A stretch of DNA of 64,000 nt from SURF-21 sp964462595 (lineage in GTDB: Bacteria; Actinomycetota; Geothermincolia; Geothermincolales; RBG-13-55-18). Each line of letters begins with the position of its first letter. The stretch's first letter is position 1. The stretch spans positions 1 to 64,000 of the forward strand of contig CAYWXM010000023.1 in the NCBI GenBank assembly GCA_964462595.1, in the 5' to 3' direction. The position numbers were made by a program, and so were the translations under genes. The notes under the pieces were generated by a model, which saw nothing but the letters and a program-made list of their open reading frames with translations, was not told where the DNA came from and made no database searches. Below are positions 16,456 to 26,181 of this stretch, one piece after another.

Positions 16456-17742
16456 TCAGGATCTTGTGAGGCGGGATATGAACATGCCCTCCAGGTGATG
16501 GATGTGTGGCCAGATCTGCAATTGCCCCTCGAGATTGAAATCACGCCGCGTGGAGAGGAAGCGGTCCACGACGGCTGTCGTCTCCTCGCTGGAGTACGTG
16601 CATACGGAGTAAAGCATCAGGCCCCCGGGCCGCACTCTGGAAGCGCAGCCTTCAAGCAGATCGTATTGCAGCCTTGACATCTCCTCGAGGTCACCGGGCT
16701 GCCTGCGCCACTTGAGCTCGGGGTTGCGGCGCAACGTTCCCAGCCCCGAACACGGTGCATCTACCAGCACGGCATCGGCTTCCTCCTCGACGTATTCGCC
16801 CAGGCGGGTCGAGTCGCCCCGTATTATCTCCATATTTTTCAAGCCAAGCCGATCGACGGTCCTGCGCAGGGCGTCGAGACGTCGCGCATTGCGGTCTACT
16901 GCGATGACGCGGCAGGTATCGCCGCCCAGCACGGCCAGATGCGATGCCTTCCCCCCGGGGGCGGCACAGGCGTCGATGACCAAGTCGCCGGGTCCGGGGT
17001 CCACGGCGAGACCGACCAGTATCGAGCTCTCGTCCTGCACGACGCAGTAGCCGCTTTCCAGCAAACCGAGAAGGAGGTCGTAAGGTATGGAGACATCGCG
17101 CAGGGCCTCGCTGGTGCAGTTCGAGGGGGTCGCCCTCCCTCCGTGCGACTCGATCTCGGCAAGCAGGGACGCTCTCTCGAGTCTGGCCGTGTTCACGCGC
17201 AAGGTAAGGCCCGGCACGGTGTTGTTGAACGCACAAAGCGCCTCTGCCTCCTCGGGCCCCAGTATTTGCAGCAGGTATTCCGCCATCCAGCGCGGATGGG
17301 AATACGCGATTTCAAGGTATGAAGTAAGCTGCTCGCGTGGAGGCCAGGGAATATCCTCCAGCCCGTCGCATGCTTTGCGCATCACCGCGTTCACGAAAGA
17401 GGCGGCCCCTCTCCCCAGGCGTTTCCTGGCGAGCTTAACGGACTCGTTGACCGCGGCATGCCGGGGCGTCCTCATCTCCAGAAGCTGGTACATCGCCAGC
17501 CTCAGGATATCCAGTAACTCGGGATCTATCTTTTCGACAGGTCTTGTGGAAAAAGTGGCGATGGCGAAGTCCAGCCTGCCGCGGTGCCTCTGTACCCCAT
17601 AAGACAACTCGGTTACCAGCGAGCGGTCCCTGGCGTCCAACTTCTCCCCGCTCATGCCGTAGCGCAGTATCAGGCTGAGGTAGCCGCCCTCGGCGTTTAC
17701 CCTGCGCGTGATGTCGTATGCGACCTCTCTGGCATCGCTCAT
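16456..17742 (-). CDS. rsmB: 16S rRNA m5C967 methyltransferase RsmB
   Basis: An N-terminal NusB-like domain (residues about 5-130) is followed by a Rossmann methyltransferase. SAM motif I is DACAAPGGKA, and the catalytic cysteines are in DAPCSGLG and SVCTYS. The length of 428 residues is normal. The ATG at 17742 has GGGAGG 6 nt upstream; the frame reaches back to 17769 but without support. It lies directly downstream of fmt, an arrangement shared with many bacteria (def-fmt-rsmB). Confidence 0.97.
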   Translation of the reverse strand: MSDAREVAYDITRRVNAEGGYLSLILRYGMSGEKLDARDRSLVTELSYGVQRHRGRLDFAIATFSTRPVEKIDPELLDILRLAMYQLLEMRTPRHAAVNESVKLARKRLGRGAASFVNAVMRKACDGLEDIPWPPREQLTSYLEIAYSHPRWMAEYLLQILGPEEAEALCAFNNTVPGLTLRVNTARLERASLLAEIESHGGRATPSNCTSEALRDVSIPYDLLLGLLESGYCVVQDESSILVGLAVDPGPGDLVIDACAAPGGKASHLAVLGGDTCRVIAVDRNARRLDALRRTVDRLGLKNMEIIRGDSTRLGEYVEEEADAVLVDAPCSGLGTLRRNPELKWRRQPGDLEEMSRLQYDLLEGCASRVRPGGLMLYSVCTYSSEETTAVVDRFLSTRRDFNLEGQLQIWPHIHHLEGMFISRLTRS

Positions 17743-17777
17743 ATCGGTCCTCCCCGGGCCGACGGTCAACTCAGAGC

Positions 17778-18722
17778 TTATACCTCGGGAAACAAGGCGA
17801 GACTTTCGCCTGGCATTATGCGGTAACCGTGGAGGAAATCGCCTGCTCCCAGGGGCTTCTTTCCCTCGGGCTGCAATTCCTCGAGCTGCAGGGAGCCCCT
17901 GGAAGTCCCTGCCAGTATGGTATCGTCGCCCAGACGGACCAGGCTCCCCGGTGCTTCCGCCTCTACATCCTGGCGAGGTTTCGAACGCAATATCTTCAGG
18001 CGCTTTCCCCTGAACATCGTGTATGCGCCGGGGCGGGGGCTCAAGGCACGAACCAGGTTATGGATGTCAACGGCCGGCTGTGACCAGTCTATTTTCATAT
18101 CAGCCTTGCCTATCGGATCGGCGTAGGAGGCCATGCTTTCATCCTGCGGGAAAGGGAGGATATCCCCTGAAACGTAAAGGGGGAGTTTTTCCACGACCAT
18201 GCGCGCTCCCAGCGAAGCCAGCTTGACCCGCAGGGCCAACGAATGGTCGCCATCCTCGATGCCAATCTCTTCCTGGGCCAGGATCTCTCCCGTGTCCATT
18301 CCCTCGTCCATGAGCATCAGGGTAATCCCGGTCCTGCTCTCCCCCCGCATGATCGCCCTCTGTATCGGCGCGGCTCCACGGTAACGTGGCAGCAGCGAGG
18401 GGTGCACGTTAACGCATCCTTGCGGCGGGTATTCCAGCATGTCACGGGGGAGCAGGTAACCATAATCTGCCACCAGGAGGACGTCTGGCCTGAGCTGCTC
18501 CAGCCCGCTCTCGAACAGGGGGTCGGAAGGCCCGGCCGGTTGAAATACCCTCAGGTTCTCGCTCTCCGCGAGTGCTTTAAGCGGTGTGGGCCGCCTGGCC
18601 AACCCCCTTCCCGCCTGCCTGTCCGGGCGCGTGATTACGCCGCTGACCTCGAAGCCCGAACGCAGGAGATTGAAGAGGAGATCACGCGAGAAAGAACCGC
18701 TTCCCAGGAAGGCAGTATTCAA
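17778..18722 (-). CDS. fmt: Methionyl-tRNA formyltransferase
   Basis: Formylates initiator Met-tRNA with 10-formyl-THF. The hallmark HPSLLPRYRGAAPIQ stretch carries the catalytic Asn-His-Asp region, and the C-terminal OB-like domain (ALSPRPGAYTMFRGKRLKI) is intact. The start is set at a TTG (18722) because GGAGG is 5 nt upstream and the protein then begins MNTAFLGSGSFSRDLL, as the family does. The in-frame ATG at 18785 lies inside def. It is 20 bp downstream of def. Confidence 0.96.
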   Translation of the reverse strand: MNTAFLGSGSFSRDLLFNLLRSGFEVSGVITRPDRQAGRGLARRPTPLKALAESENLRVFQPAGPSDPLFESGLEQLRPDVLLVADYGYLLPRDMLEYPPQGCVNVHPSLLPRYRGAAPIQRAIMRGESRTGITLMLMDEGMDTGEILAQEEIGIEDGDHSLALRVKLASLGARMVVEKLPLYVSGDILPFPQDESMASYADPIGKADMKIDWSQPAVDIHNLVRALSPRPGAYTMFRGKRLKILRSKPRQDVEAEAPGSLVRLGDDTILAGTSRGSLQLEELQPEGKKPLGAGDFLHGYRIMPGESLALFPEV

Positions 18723-18741
18723 GGCTTCCTCCACGTGGTGC

Positions 18742-19266
18742 TCAGAGGCGCGGGAATCCCGATTCGGTTTCGTATCGCGCTGCATGCACGCCCTGGAGGA
18801 CCTGCAGGGCTTCGACTCGGCTCTCGCGGTCCGTCCTGTCCAGGATCAGCTTGCCGTCCAGATGGTCGAGTTCGTGCTGGAAAACGCGAGCGATCCAACC
18901 CTCGTGGTGAACGCGGTGAGTCTCTCCGGCGAGATCCGTGTACTCGAAGTCCAGGGCCAGGTTCCTGGGAACCGGCATCGCTACCCCGGGAAGGCTGAGG
19001 CACCCTTCCTCCTCTTCCTCGATATCCTCGGAGGCCGAGATTATGCGCGGGTTGATGCACTCCTCGATCTTTCCCTCGTTCTCGAACACGAAGACCCTCT
19101 TGACCACGCCTATCTGGTTGGCGGAGAGTCCCGCTCCTCCCGGTCTCGGAAGCGTGTCAACGAGATCCCTTACCAGTTGCGCGATATCTTGACCTATCGT
19201 TTCAACCTCCGGACACCTCTCCCTGAGAACGGGGTCTCCGAAGGTCCTGATGGGAAGCATGGCCAC
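18742..19266 (-). CDS. def: Peptide deformylase
   Basis: Removes the N-formyl group from nascent proteins. All three metal-site motifs are present: GAGLSANQIG, EGCLSLPG and QHELDHLDG. It has about 174 residues from a GTG at 19266, which has GGAGG 9 nt upstream; the ATG two codons later (19260) is the alternative. It pairs functionally with fmt immediately downstream. Confidence 0.97.
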   Translation of the reverse strand: MAMLPIRTFGDPVLRERCPEVETIGQDIAQLVRDLVDTLPRPGGAGLSANQIGVVKRVFVFENEGKIEECINPRIISASEDIEEEEEGCLSLPGVAMPVPRNLALDFEYTDLAGETHRVHHEGWIARVFQHELDHLDGKLILDRTDRESRVEALQVLQGVHAARYETESGFPRL

Positions 19267-19350
19267 TTGGACGCACCTCCTTTTGCATTTAGTGAGCGGC
19301 TGCATAAGCTGAGTTATGCGGCCTCTCCCGGCCGGGGAGCAAATACAGGG

Positions 19351-20547
19351 TTACAGGCCCGCCTCTTTGCGCAGAGCTTCCGCCTTGTCCGTATGCTCCC
19401 AGGCAAAATCATTATCGATGCGGCCGAAATGTCCGTAGGCCGCAGTTTTTCTATATATCGGCTGGCGCAGCTTCAAATCCCTGATGATGGCCGCTGGCCG
19501 CAAGTCGAAGTGTTCCCTTATCAGCGCCTCGATGGTCTCCAGCCCCACCTTCTCGGTGCCGAAGGCTTCGACCATCACCGAAACCGGATGAGCTACACCG
19601 ATGGCATAAGCCAGCTGCACCTCGAAGCGGTCAGCGAGCCCTGCGGCCACGAAGTTCTTGGCCACATAACGCGCCGCATAAGCCGCGGAACGGTCCACCT
19701 TGGTGGGGTCCTTGCCCGAGAAACAACCTCCCCCGTGGCGGGCCATGCCGCCGTAGGTATCCACGATTATCTTGCGGCCGGTCAGGCCGGTATCACCCAT
19801 GGGGCCTCCGGTAACGAACTTGCCGGTGGGGTTGACCAGGACGCGCATGCTACGGTCGTACATATCGGGAGGCAGTACCGGGCTGATAACGTGTTCGATA
19901 AAATCGGGTTTCATCAGGTACTCTATGTCCACGTTGGGCTGGTGTTGAGATGAAAGCAGTACGGTGTCTATCCTTATCGGCCTGTCGTCCTCGTATTCCA
20001 CGGTGACCTGGCTCTTGCCGTCCGGCCTGAGATAAGGGAGGATCCCGGCCTTCCTCACCTCGGAGAGTCGGTGGCAGAGCTTGTGGGCGAGGATGATGGG
20101 CATGGGCATCAGTTCCTCGGTCTCGTTGCAGGCGAATCCGAACATCATCCCCTGGTCACCGGCGCCCAGCGAATCCAGCATGTCGTCCTCGACTTCGCCC
20201 GCTCTTTCCTCCAGGGCGTGATTCACGCCTTGCGCAATATCCGAGGACTGAGGATCGATGGAGACCATCACACCGCAGGTCTCGAAGTCGAAGCCGTATT
20301 TCGCCCGCGTATAACCGATCTCCTCGATGGTCTTTCTCACCGTGTTGGGTATATCCACGTAAGTTGACGTGGATATCTCCCCCGCCACGACCACCAGGCC
20401 GGTCGTTACCAGGGTTTCAACGGCAACCCTGCCGAAGGGGTCGTCCTTATAGACATCATCGAGTATGGCATCCGAGATCTGGTCGGCTATCTTGTCCGGG
20501 TGTCCCTCGGTGACCGATTCCGATGTGAACAGGTGGCGCTTGGACAC
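19351..20547 (-). CDS. metK: S-adenosylmethionine synthetase
   Basis: 398 residues. Forms SAM from methionine and ATP. The signature stretches GHPDKIADQISDAILD, GAGDQGMMFGFA and GGGCFSGKDPTKVDRS are all present. It lies upstream of def on the same strand and has its own candidate promoter. I do not see a SAM riboswitch in the 246-bp gap upstream. Confidence 0.99.
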   Translation of the reverse strand: MSKRHLFTSESVTEGHPDKIADQISDAILDDVYKDDPFGRVAVETLVTTGLVVVAGEISTSTYVDIPNTVRKTIEEIGYTRAKYGFDFETCGVMVSIDPQSSDIAQGVNHALEERAGEVEDDMLDSLGAGDQGMMFGFACNETEELMPMPIILAHKLCHRLSEVRKAGILPYLRPDGKSQVTVEYEDDRPIRIDTVLLSSQHQPNVDIEYLMKPDFIEHVISPVLPPDMYDRSMRVLVNPTGKFVTGGPMGDTGLTGRKIIVDTYGGMARHGGGCFSGKDPTKVDRSAAYAARYVAKNFVAAGLADRFEVQLAYAIGVAHPVSVMVEAFGTEKVGLETIEALIREHFDLRPAAIIRDLKLRQPIYRKTAAYGHFGRIDNDFAWEHTDKAEALRKEAGL

Positions 20548-20609
20548 TTCATCTCCTTTCCTATTGCATCTCTGCAGCCGCGGCCATGGCCGCTTCCTCC
20601 TGACGCATA

Positions 20610-20615
20610 ATTATA
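20610..20615 (-). promoter_or_regulatory. Candidate -10 element for metK
   Basis: A perfect TATAAT on the minus strand about 63 nt before the metK start codon. No matching -35 hexamer is seen at 16-18 bp, so the call rests on the -10 and its position alone. Confidence 0.35.
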
Positions 20616-20793
20616 CACTTCATAAGCATGTTTTTTCCTCAGGCATATCAACGGGGTGTATGGAGAAGCACATCGCCATGCATGGGGTCGCTGCCTCGCT
20701 GTTTACTCAACCCTCTCGCTCTTTCCCGCCATTTCACCCATGCTTCCTGCGGGAACTGGATGGAAGGCGGGGCGAGGCGGGCGCTTCTTGCGA

Positions 20794-21030
20794 CTATTTA
20801 TATACGAAAATCAGTATGAAGGTGGAGATCACGAATGTGACCGCGCTTACAATGGTCATGCGGTCCAGGTTTTTCTGGACGATTTGCGTCCCGGAAGCGC
20901 CGCCCATGGAGGCACCGCCAAAGAGGCTGGACATCCCGCCTCCCTTGCCCGAGTGCAGAAGCACGAATACTATCATGGAAACGCTGGATACGAGGAAAAA
21001 CGCCATTATTATATACTTGAGAACGTCCAT
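20794..21030 (-). CDS. secG: Protein translocase subunit SecG
   Basis: 78 residues with two membrane segments (about 4-22 and 53-75). They are separated by the glycine-rich loop typical of SecG (HSGKGGGMSSLFGG). It is an auxiliary subunit of SecYEG. The ATG at 21030 follows AGGAGG at 9-nt spacing. Placement after gap-pgk-tpi is the common actinobacterial and clostridial order. About 270 bp separate it from tpi, with no feature recognised there. Confidence 0.95.
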   Translation of the reverse strand: MDVLKYIIMAFFLVSSVSMIVFVLLHSGKGGGMSSLFGGASMGGASGTQIVQKNLDRMTIVSAVTFVISTFILIFVYK

Positions 21031-21299
21031 TTACGATAACCTCCTTTTCCAGGGAGACATTCTACCACAACAGGAAGGGCGTGGCGAAGGCGCCGATTCG
21101 ATCGTCCTGCAGGGTGGGATAGAGCACGATTACCGGCGAAGACGGCGAATACGGGCTTTCGGTCAGAAAAACGGGAAGACGTTTCAGCGGCCTTTGCTGT
21201 TGCGGGCAGGTAAACGCGGGACCGTATGAATTTCGGCCACGCCTGCGTAAGCGAAACGCTACCGGCCAGGGCAGATGAGTATGCGGTGTTTCTCGCAGG

Positions 21300-22061
21300 T
21301 CAGGAGCCGTACCTGGCTATGGCGGCGAAATCCGCGGCCTTCAGGCTGGCCCCGCCGACCAGGGCGCCGTCCACATCGTCCATGGCCATGAGCTCGCTGG
21401 CATTACCGGGTTTTACGCTCCCACCGTAGAGGACCCTGAGCGAGGAAGCGCCCTCATCCCCGTAAGTTCCAGCCACTCGGCTGCGGATGAAGGAGCACAT
21501 CTCCTGCGCATCGTCCGGCGTCGCTGTCCTGCCGGTGCCTATGGCCCAGATGGGCTCGTAGGCTATTACCAGTCCGGAGACCTCTCCCGCCTCCACCTTT
21601 TTCAGCCCCGCCTCGATCTGGCCCTCGACCTTGCCCCGGGCCCTGCCCGCCTCTCTCTCCTCCAGGGTCTCTCCCACGCAGAGGATGGGTATCATGCCGC
21701 CATCCAGGACGGCGCGTACCTTTGACGCCACGAAGGAGTCTTTCTCCCCTATGATCTCGCGGCGCTCGGAGTGGCCCGCTATGACATACGTGACCCTCAG
21801 GGTTTTGAGCATGGGCGGGGATATCTCGCCCGTAAAGGCGCCCTCGGCCTCCGGGTACACGTCCTGTGCGCCCAGGCTGATCTCAGCGCCCAGCTCGGTG
21901 AGGAGACGGGATATATCCGCAAGCGAGGTAAAAGGTGGGCATACGGCCACCTCCACTCCGGCCAGGCCAGCAATCAGAGGAGCGAGCTCCCTCACCAGCT
22001 CCATAGCTTCCACGTTGTTCTTATACATCTTCCAATTGCCGGCTATGAGTGGTTTTCTCAT
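21300..22061 (-). CDS. tpiA: Triosephosphate isomerase
   Basis: About 253 residues starting MRKPLIAGNWKMYKN, the conserved N-terminus with the catalytic Lys. The catalytic His is in GHSERR and the catalytic Glu in AYEPIWAIGTG. The ATG at 22061 is chosen because the family begins there; the open frame to 22187 runs into pgk. It interconverts DHAP and glyceraldehyde-3-phosphate, and is 19 bp downstream of pgk. Confidence 0.98.
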   Translation of the reverse strand: MRKPLIAGNWKMYKNNVEAMELVRELAPLIAGLAGVEVAVCPPFTSLADISRLLTELGAEISLGAQDVYPEAEGAFTGEISPPMLKTLRVTYVIAGHSERREIIGEKDSFVASKVRAVLDGGMIPILCVGETLEEREAGRARGKVEGQIEAGLKKVEAGEVSGLVIAYEPIWAIGTGRTATPDDAQEMCSFIRSRVAGTYGDEGASSLRVLYGGSVKPGNASELMAMDDVDGALVGGASLKAADFAAIARYGS

Positions 22062-22080
22062 CGCGCCAACCCCCTTAAGA

Positions 22081-23265
22081 TCATGTATCCTGAAGAACGA
22101 CAACACCCGGAAGCTCTTTACCTTCCAGGAATTCCATGGAGGCGCCTCCGCCCGTCGATATATGGGTGAAGCGGTCCCCCAGTCCATATTTCTCTATCGC
22201 TGCCACCGTGTCTCCCCCGCCGGCCACGGTGGTCGCTTTCGAAGAGGCTATGGCCTCCGCGACGTCACGCGTCCCCTGAGAGAAACGGTCCCATTCGAAA
22301 ACGCCCATGGGCCCATTCCAGAATATGGTGCTGGCGGCTTTTATGGCCTCGCAGTAGGCGGCAGTGGTGCCAGGCCCGATGTCCAGCCCCATCCAGCCCT
22401 CGGGGATATCTGCGGCATCCACCACGCGGCTTTCCGCTTCCTCCTTGAATTCGGACGCTACCACCAGGTCCGTCGGGAGAATGATCCTGGCTCTTTTCTC
22501 ACCCGCACGAGCCATGACCTCACCTACCTCTCCCAGCAGTTCATCCTCGCACAGGGAGTTCCCTATCTCCATGCCCTGGGACTTGAAGACCGTAAAGCAC
22601 ATGCCTCCCCCGATGAGCAAGGTATCGACGATTTCCTGAAAACTGCCGATGACCTTGAGCTTGTCGGATATCTTGCTCCCGCCCAGTACGGCAACGAAGG
22701 GGCGGTCCGGAGCCTCGAGCAGGCTCTGCAGCACGGATATCTCATTATCCATCAGCAGCCCGGCCACGGCAGGCATCCTCTCGGCCACTCCGGAGACGGA
22801 GGCGTGGGCGCGATGTGCGGCCCCGAAAGCGTCGTTCACGTAGATTTCTGCGAGATTCGCGAGGGCGGCGGCCAGTTCCGGGTCGTTGCTTTCCTCCCCG
22901 GGATGGAAGCGCAGGTTCTCCAGCAGGATAACCTTGCCGGGTTCCAGTGACGCGCAAGCACTATCGACCTCTTTTCCAATTACATTTTCGGTCTTATGCA
23001 CCGGCATCCCCAGGAGTTCCTCCAGGCGTTTTGCTACCGGCGTGAGCCTCATGGACTCCACGACCTTTCCCTTGGGCCGGCCCAGGTGCGACATCACGAC
23101 AAGGGAAGCTCCGTTATCGAGTAGATAGCGCAGGGTCGGTAAGGTCGCTCTTATGCGCGTATCGTCGGCCACGCCGCCCTTTTCGTCCAGGGGTACGTTG
23201 AAATCCACCCTGACCAGCACCCTCTTGCCGGCAACGTCTATGTCCTTTACGGTTTTCTTCGCCAT
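22081..23265 (-). CDS. pgk: Phosphoglycerate kinase
   Basis: 394 residues. RVDFNVP and the C-terminal STGGGASMEFLEGK are family signatures, with the nucleotide-binding loop in the second domain (NGPMGVFEW). Makes ATP from 1,3-bisphosphoglycerate. It lies 12 bp downstream of gap and 19 bp upstream of tpi, so the three form one glycolytic operon. Confidence 0.99.
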   Translation of the reverse strand: MAKKTVKDIDVAGKRVLVRVDFNVPLDEKGGVADDTRIRATLPTLRYLLDNGASLVVMSHLGRPKGKVVESMRLTPVAKRLEELLGMPVHKTENVIGKEVDSACASLEPGKVILLENLRFHPGEESNDPELAAALANLAEIYVNDAFGAAHRAHASVSGVAERMPAVAGLLMDNEISVLQSLLEAPDRPFVAVLGGSKISDKLKVIGSFQEIVDTLLIGGGMCFTVFKSQGMEIGNSLCEDELLGEVGEVMARAGEKRARIILPTDLVVASEFKEEAESRVVDAADIPEGWMGLDIGPGTTAAYCEAIKAASTIFWNGPMGVFEWDRFSQGTRDVAEAIASSKATTVAGGGDTVAAIEKYGLGDRFTHISTGGGASMEFLEGKELPGVVVLQDT

Positions 23266-23277
23266 GGCCCTTCACGC

Positions 23278-24270
23278 CTACGGGAGCAGGATCGAGAGCA
23301 GGTCGACAAGGCGGTTCGAGAATCCCCACTCGTTGTCGTACCAGGAAAGCACCTTGCACATCTTTCCCATGGACATGGTGATCCTGGAATCGAATATGGA
23401 GGAAGCCGGGTTGCCGATAACGTCCGAGGAAACTATGGGGTCGTCTGTATATTCGAGTATCCCCTTGAGCCTGCCGTCCGCCGCCTCCTTCATGGCGGCG
23501 TTGATCTCCTCGGCGCTCGCTTCCCTGGAGAGCACCGCGACCAGGTCGACCACGCTGCCGTCACGTACCGGCACGCGCATGGCGATGCCGTCCATTTTCC
23601 CCTGCAGCTCGGGTACGACCAGGCCGATCGCCTTGGCCGCCCCGGTCGAGGTGGGGATGACGTTCTCGGCGGCGGCCCGGGCGCGCCTGAGGTCCTTGTG
23701 GGGAAAATCCAGGATACGCTGGTCGTTGGTGTAGGCGTGCACGGTGGTCATATAACCCGACTCCACGCCGAAGCTGTCCACGAGCACCTTGGCGATGGGG
23801 GCCAGGCAGTTCGTGGTGCAGGATGCATTGCTGATGATGTCGTGCTTCGAGGCGTCATAAAGGTCGCTGTTCACTCCCATGACCAGGGTTATATCGGGAT
23901 CGGTGGCGGGCGCGGTTATGATCACCTTGGAGGCCCCGGCGGCAAGGTGTTTGCTGGCACCGTCGCGTGATGTAAAAACGCCCGTGGCCTCGATTACCAC
24001 CTGCACTCCAAGGTCCTTCCAGGGCAGCTGCGAGGGGTCCTTCTCCGAGATAACCTTGATCTCCCTGCCGTCCACCGCCAGGGCATCACCCCTTGCCCCG
24101 ACCGAGCCTGGATACTTCCCGAAGGTGGTGTCGTATTTGAGCAGATACGCCAGGGTGTTGCAGTCCGTCAGGTCGTTGATGGCCACGATGTCCACATCCT
24201 TAGACGCGGCTGCCCTCAGGAACAAGCGGCCAATCCTTCCGAATCCGTTTATACCTACCTTTACCGCCAT
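23278..24270 (-). CDS. gap: Glyceraldehyde-3-phosphate dehydrogenase
   Basis: 330 residues. The NAD-binding Rossmann motif NGFGRIGR is at the N-terminus and the catalytic Cys is in SNASCTTNCLAP. INDLTD after the second strand is the usual NAD-type signature. It is the first gene of the gap-pgk-tpi operon, with a -10 TATAAT about 65 nt upstream. Confidence 0.99.
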   Translation of the reverse strand: MAVKVGINGFGRIGRLFLRAAASKDVDIVAINDLTDCNTLAYLLKYDTTFGKYPGSVGARGDALAVDGREIKVISEKDPSQLPWKDLGVQVVIEATGVFTSRDGASKHLAAGASKVIITAPATDPDITLVMGVNSDLYDASKHDIISNASCTTNCLAPIAKVLVDSFGVESGYMTTVHAYTNDQRILDFPHKDLRRARAAAENVIPTSTGAAKAIGLVVPELQGKMDGIAMRVPVRDGSVVDLVAVLSREASAEEINAAMKEAADGRLKGILEYTDDPIVSSDVIGNPASSIFDSRITMSMGKMCKVLSWYDNEWGFSNRLVDLLSILLP

Positions 24271-24334
24271 CTCGATACCTCCTTAAAGTCGCGGGTTCAC
24301 TTTTACCACGTAAACCTCGTACGTTCCACATGAC

Positions 24335-24340
24335 ATTATA
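24335..24340 (-). promoter_or_regulatory. Candidate -10 element for the gap-pgk-tpi operon
   Basis: A perfect TATAAT on the minus strand, with a weak TTTATC 16 bp upstream. Transcription would start near 24328 and leave a leader of about 58 nt. It sits in the 117-bp gap after whiA, consistent with an operon start. Confidence 0.45.
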
Positions 24341-24387
24341 AGCAAAAAGGTGTCGCGATAAACCCCGGCGCCGTGTGGGTAATTAAA

Positions 24388-25320
24388 TCAGCCTATCCTC
24401 GACGCTATCCTCCGGATGCGAAGCATGCGGTGATATACGGCTGACTTAGTCAGTGGCGGCTGCAGGTAGCTGCCGAGCTCCTGCAGGCTGGCCTCGGGAT
24501 GGCGCAGGCGGATATCCGCGATCTCGTGCAGGGAGGCAGGCAGGCTTGCCAGGCCGGGTCCACGCTCTACGAGCCTGATATCGTGAAGCTGCCTCTGTGC
24601 AGCGCTCACGGTGCGCTCCAGGTTGGCGGTCTCGCTGTTGACGCGGCGGTTTACCCTCTCCCTCAGCTCGCGTACCACGGCGTCGCTCTGCAGGCGAAGA
24701 ACGGCGTTATGGGCGCCCAGCAGCGCCAGGAGGTCGACCTGATCGCTGCGGCTCTTGCTGTAAACACTGAAAAGCCTCTTCTTGCCCGCCAGGTGCATGT
24801 CCAACCCGTAGCGAAAGGCCAGCTCGCGAAGTCCTTCGGCCATCTCTGCATGCTGAACGTTTATCTCCAGGTGAGCCGGCTGCTCCGGTCGGCTTATATA
24901 CCCGCCTCCAAGGAAAGCTCCCCGCAGATATGCTATGCCACAGCAGTGATGTCTAGTGATCCTGGCAGGGATACCGAGTACAGGGCGTAACGAGTCGTCC
25001 AGCAGTCCAAGCTCGTTCAGGATCTGGGTAGAGCGTTGGCTGTCTTCCAGGTACAGCAGATAGCAGTTGTGACCGCGCAGGCGGGGGGTTTTCTCCACCC
25101 TGAGTTGAGGCGATACCAGGAAGATCTCCTTGAGATAAGTAAACATCTTTCTAGCCACCGCAGCGTTTTCACTCTCCGTGTGCAGGCTGATGCGGTGATG
25201 TCCGGCGAGGTGCAGGGCCCCTTCCAGGTGGAAAAGCGCCGAGAGCTCCGCCAGGCGGCAGCAGCGTCGCGAGGGTATTACCCGTGCAAGCTCGTCCTTT
25301 ACCTCGCTCGTGAAAGCCAT
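24388..25320 (-). CDS. whiA: Sporulation/division transcription regulator WhiA
   Basis: 310 residues. There are an N-terminal WhiA domain, a degenerate LAGLIDADG-like core (RGAFLGGGYISRPE; HLEINV) and a C-terminal helix-turn-helix (LQELGSYLQPPLTKSAVYHRM). WhiA controls sporulation septation in Streptomyces and division or chromosome functions in Firmicutes. The start is 3 bp after the rapZ stop. The yvcK gene that usually separates rapZ and whiA is absent. Confidence 0.96.
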   Translation of the reverse strand: MAFTSEVKDELARVIPSRRCCRLAELSALFHLEGALHLAGHHRISLHTESENAAVARKMFTYLKEIFLVSPQLRVEKTPRLRGHNCYLLYLEDSQRSTQILNELGLLDDSLRPVLGIPARITRHHCCGIAYLRGAFLGGGYISRPEQPAHLEINVQHAEMAEGLRELAFRYGLDMHLAGKKRLFSVYSKSRSDQVDLLALLGAHNAVLRLQSDAVVRELRERVNRRVNSETANLERTVSAAQRQLHDIRLVERGPGLASLPASLHEIADIRLRHPEASLQELGSYLQPPLTKSAVYHRMLRIRRIASRIG

Positions 25321-25323
25321 GCC

Positions 25324-26181
25324 TCACCTGCGGTGCACGTCGCGATGGCGCACGTTGACCGACCAGTCGGAGGCCGTGAGGCGTGATGCGAGCTCGTCGA
25401 CCAGTACCACGGAGCGGTGCTGGCCGCCGGTACAACCCATGGCCAGTGTTATATATCTCCTTCCTTCGCGAAAGAACTTCTCCCTCAGAAACTGTACCAG
25501 CTCGTAAACGCGTTCCAGGAATTGCAGGCTTTCCACCGATGACATGATATGATCCCTGACCCGCGGGTCACTGCCGTCGAGTTCGCGCAGCTCGTCAACC
25601 CAGTACGGGTTGGGAAGAAAACGCACGTCGAAAACCATGTCCGCGTCCAGAGGAAGGCCGTGCTTGTAGCCGAACGAGACCAGGCTTATCTCCAGCGGAG
25701 TGGCCCCGCTTTCGGATCGGTACATGTTCATCAGTTGCTCGCGCAGCTGATGCACGTTGATCCTGGAGGTATCGATGACGATGTCCGCCCTGCCCCGCAG
25801 CGATTGCAGAAGCTCGCGTTCCCTGGCCATGCTCTCGGAAATGCCGCCCTGGGCGTGTATGGGATGAGAGCGCCTGGTCTCCTTGAAGCGCTTTATCAGC
25901 GTTTCGTCATCGGCTTCCAGGAAGACGATGCGACATGAGATACCGCCGCGATCCAGTTCGTTCAGGGAATCGTTCAAGTCCTCGAAGAACTCGCCGCCAC
26001 GCACGTCGATCCCCACGGCGAGATGTTCGATGGTGGAGTCGCTCTGAGAGCCCAGCTCGACCATCTTCAGGATCAGCGATGGGGGCAGGTTGTCAACGCA
26101 GAAGAAGCCCAGGTCCTCCATGCTCTTGATGGCGACCGATTTCCCCGCCCCGGAAAGACCGGTGATGATGGTTATCTCCAT
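25324..26181 (-). CDS. rapZ: RNase adapter / nucleotide-binding protein RapZ (YvcJ family)
   Basis: About 285 residues starting MEITIITGLSGAGKSVA, with the P-loop at the N-terminus. The C-terminal signature is GCTGGQHRSV. In E. coli RapZ directs RNase E to the glmZ sRNA; in Gram-positives YvcJ hydrolyses GTP and its role is less clear. The ATG at 26181 has GGAGGTG at 7-9 nt; the frame to 26247 is an unsupported extension. It is co-transcribed with whiA. Confidence 0.95.
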   Translation of the reverse strand: MEITIITGLSGAGKSVAIKSMEDLGFFCVDNLPPSLILKMVELGSQSDSTIEHLAVGIDVRGGEFFEDLNDSLNELDRGGISCRIVFLEADDETLIKRFKETRRSHPIHAQGGISESMARERELLQSLRGRADIVIDTSRINVHQLREQLMNMYRSESGATPLEISLVSFGYKHGLPLDADMVFDVRFLPNPYWVDELRELDGSDPRVRDHIMSSVESLQFLERVYELVQFLREKFFREGRRYITLAMGCTGGQHRSVVLVDELASRLTASDWSVNVRHRDVHRR

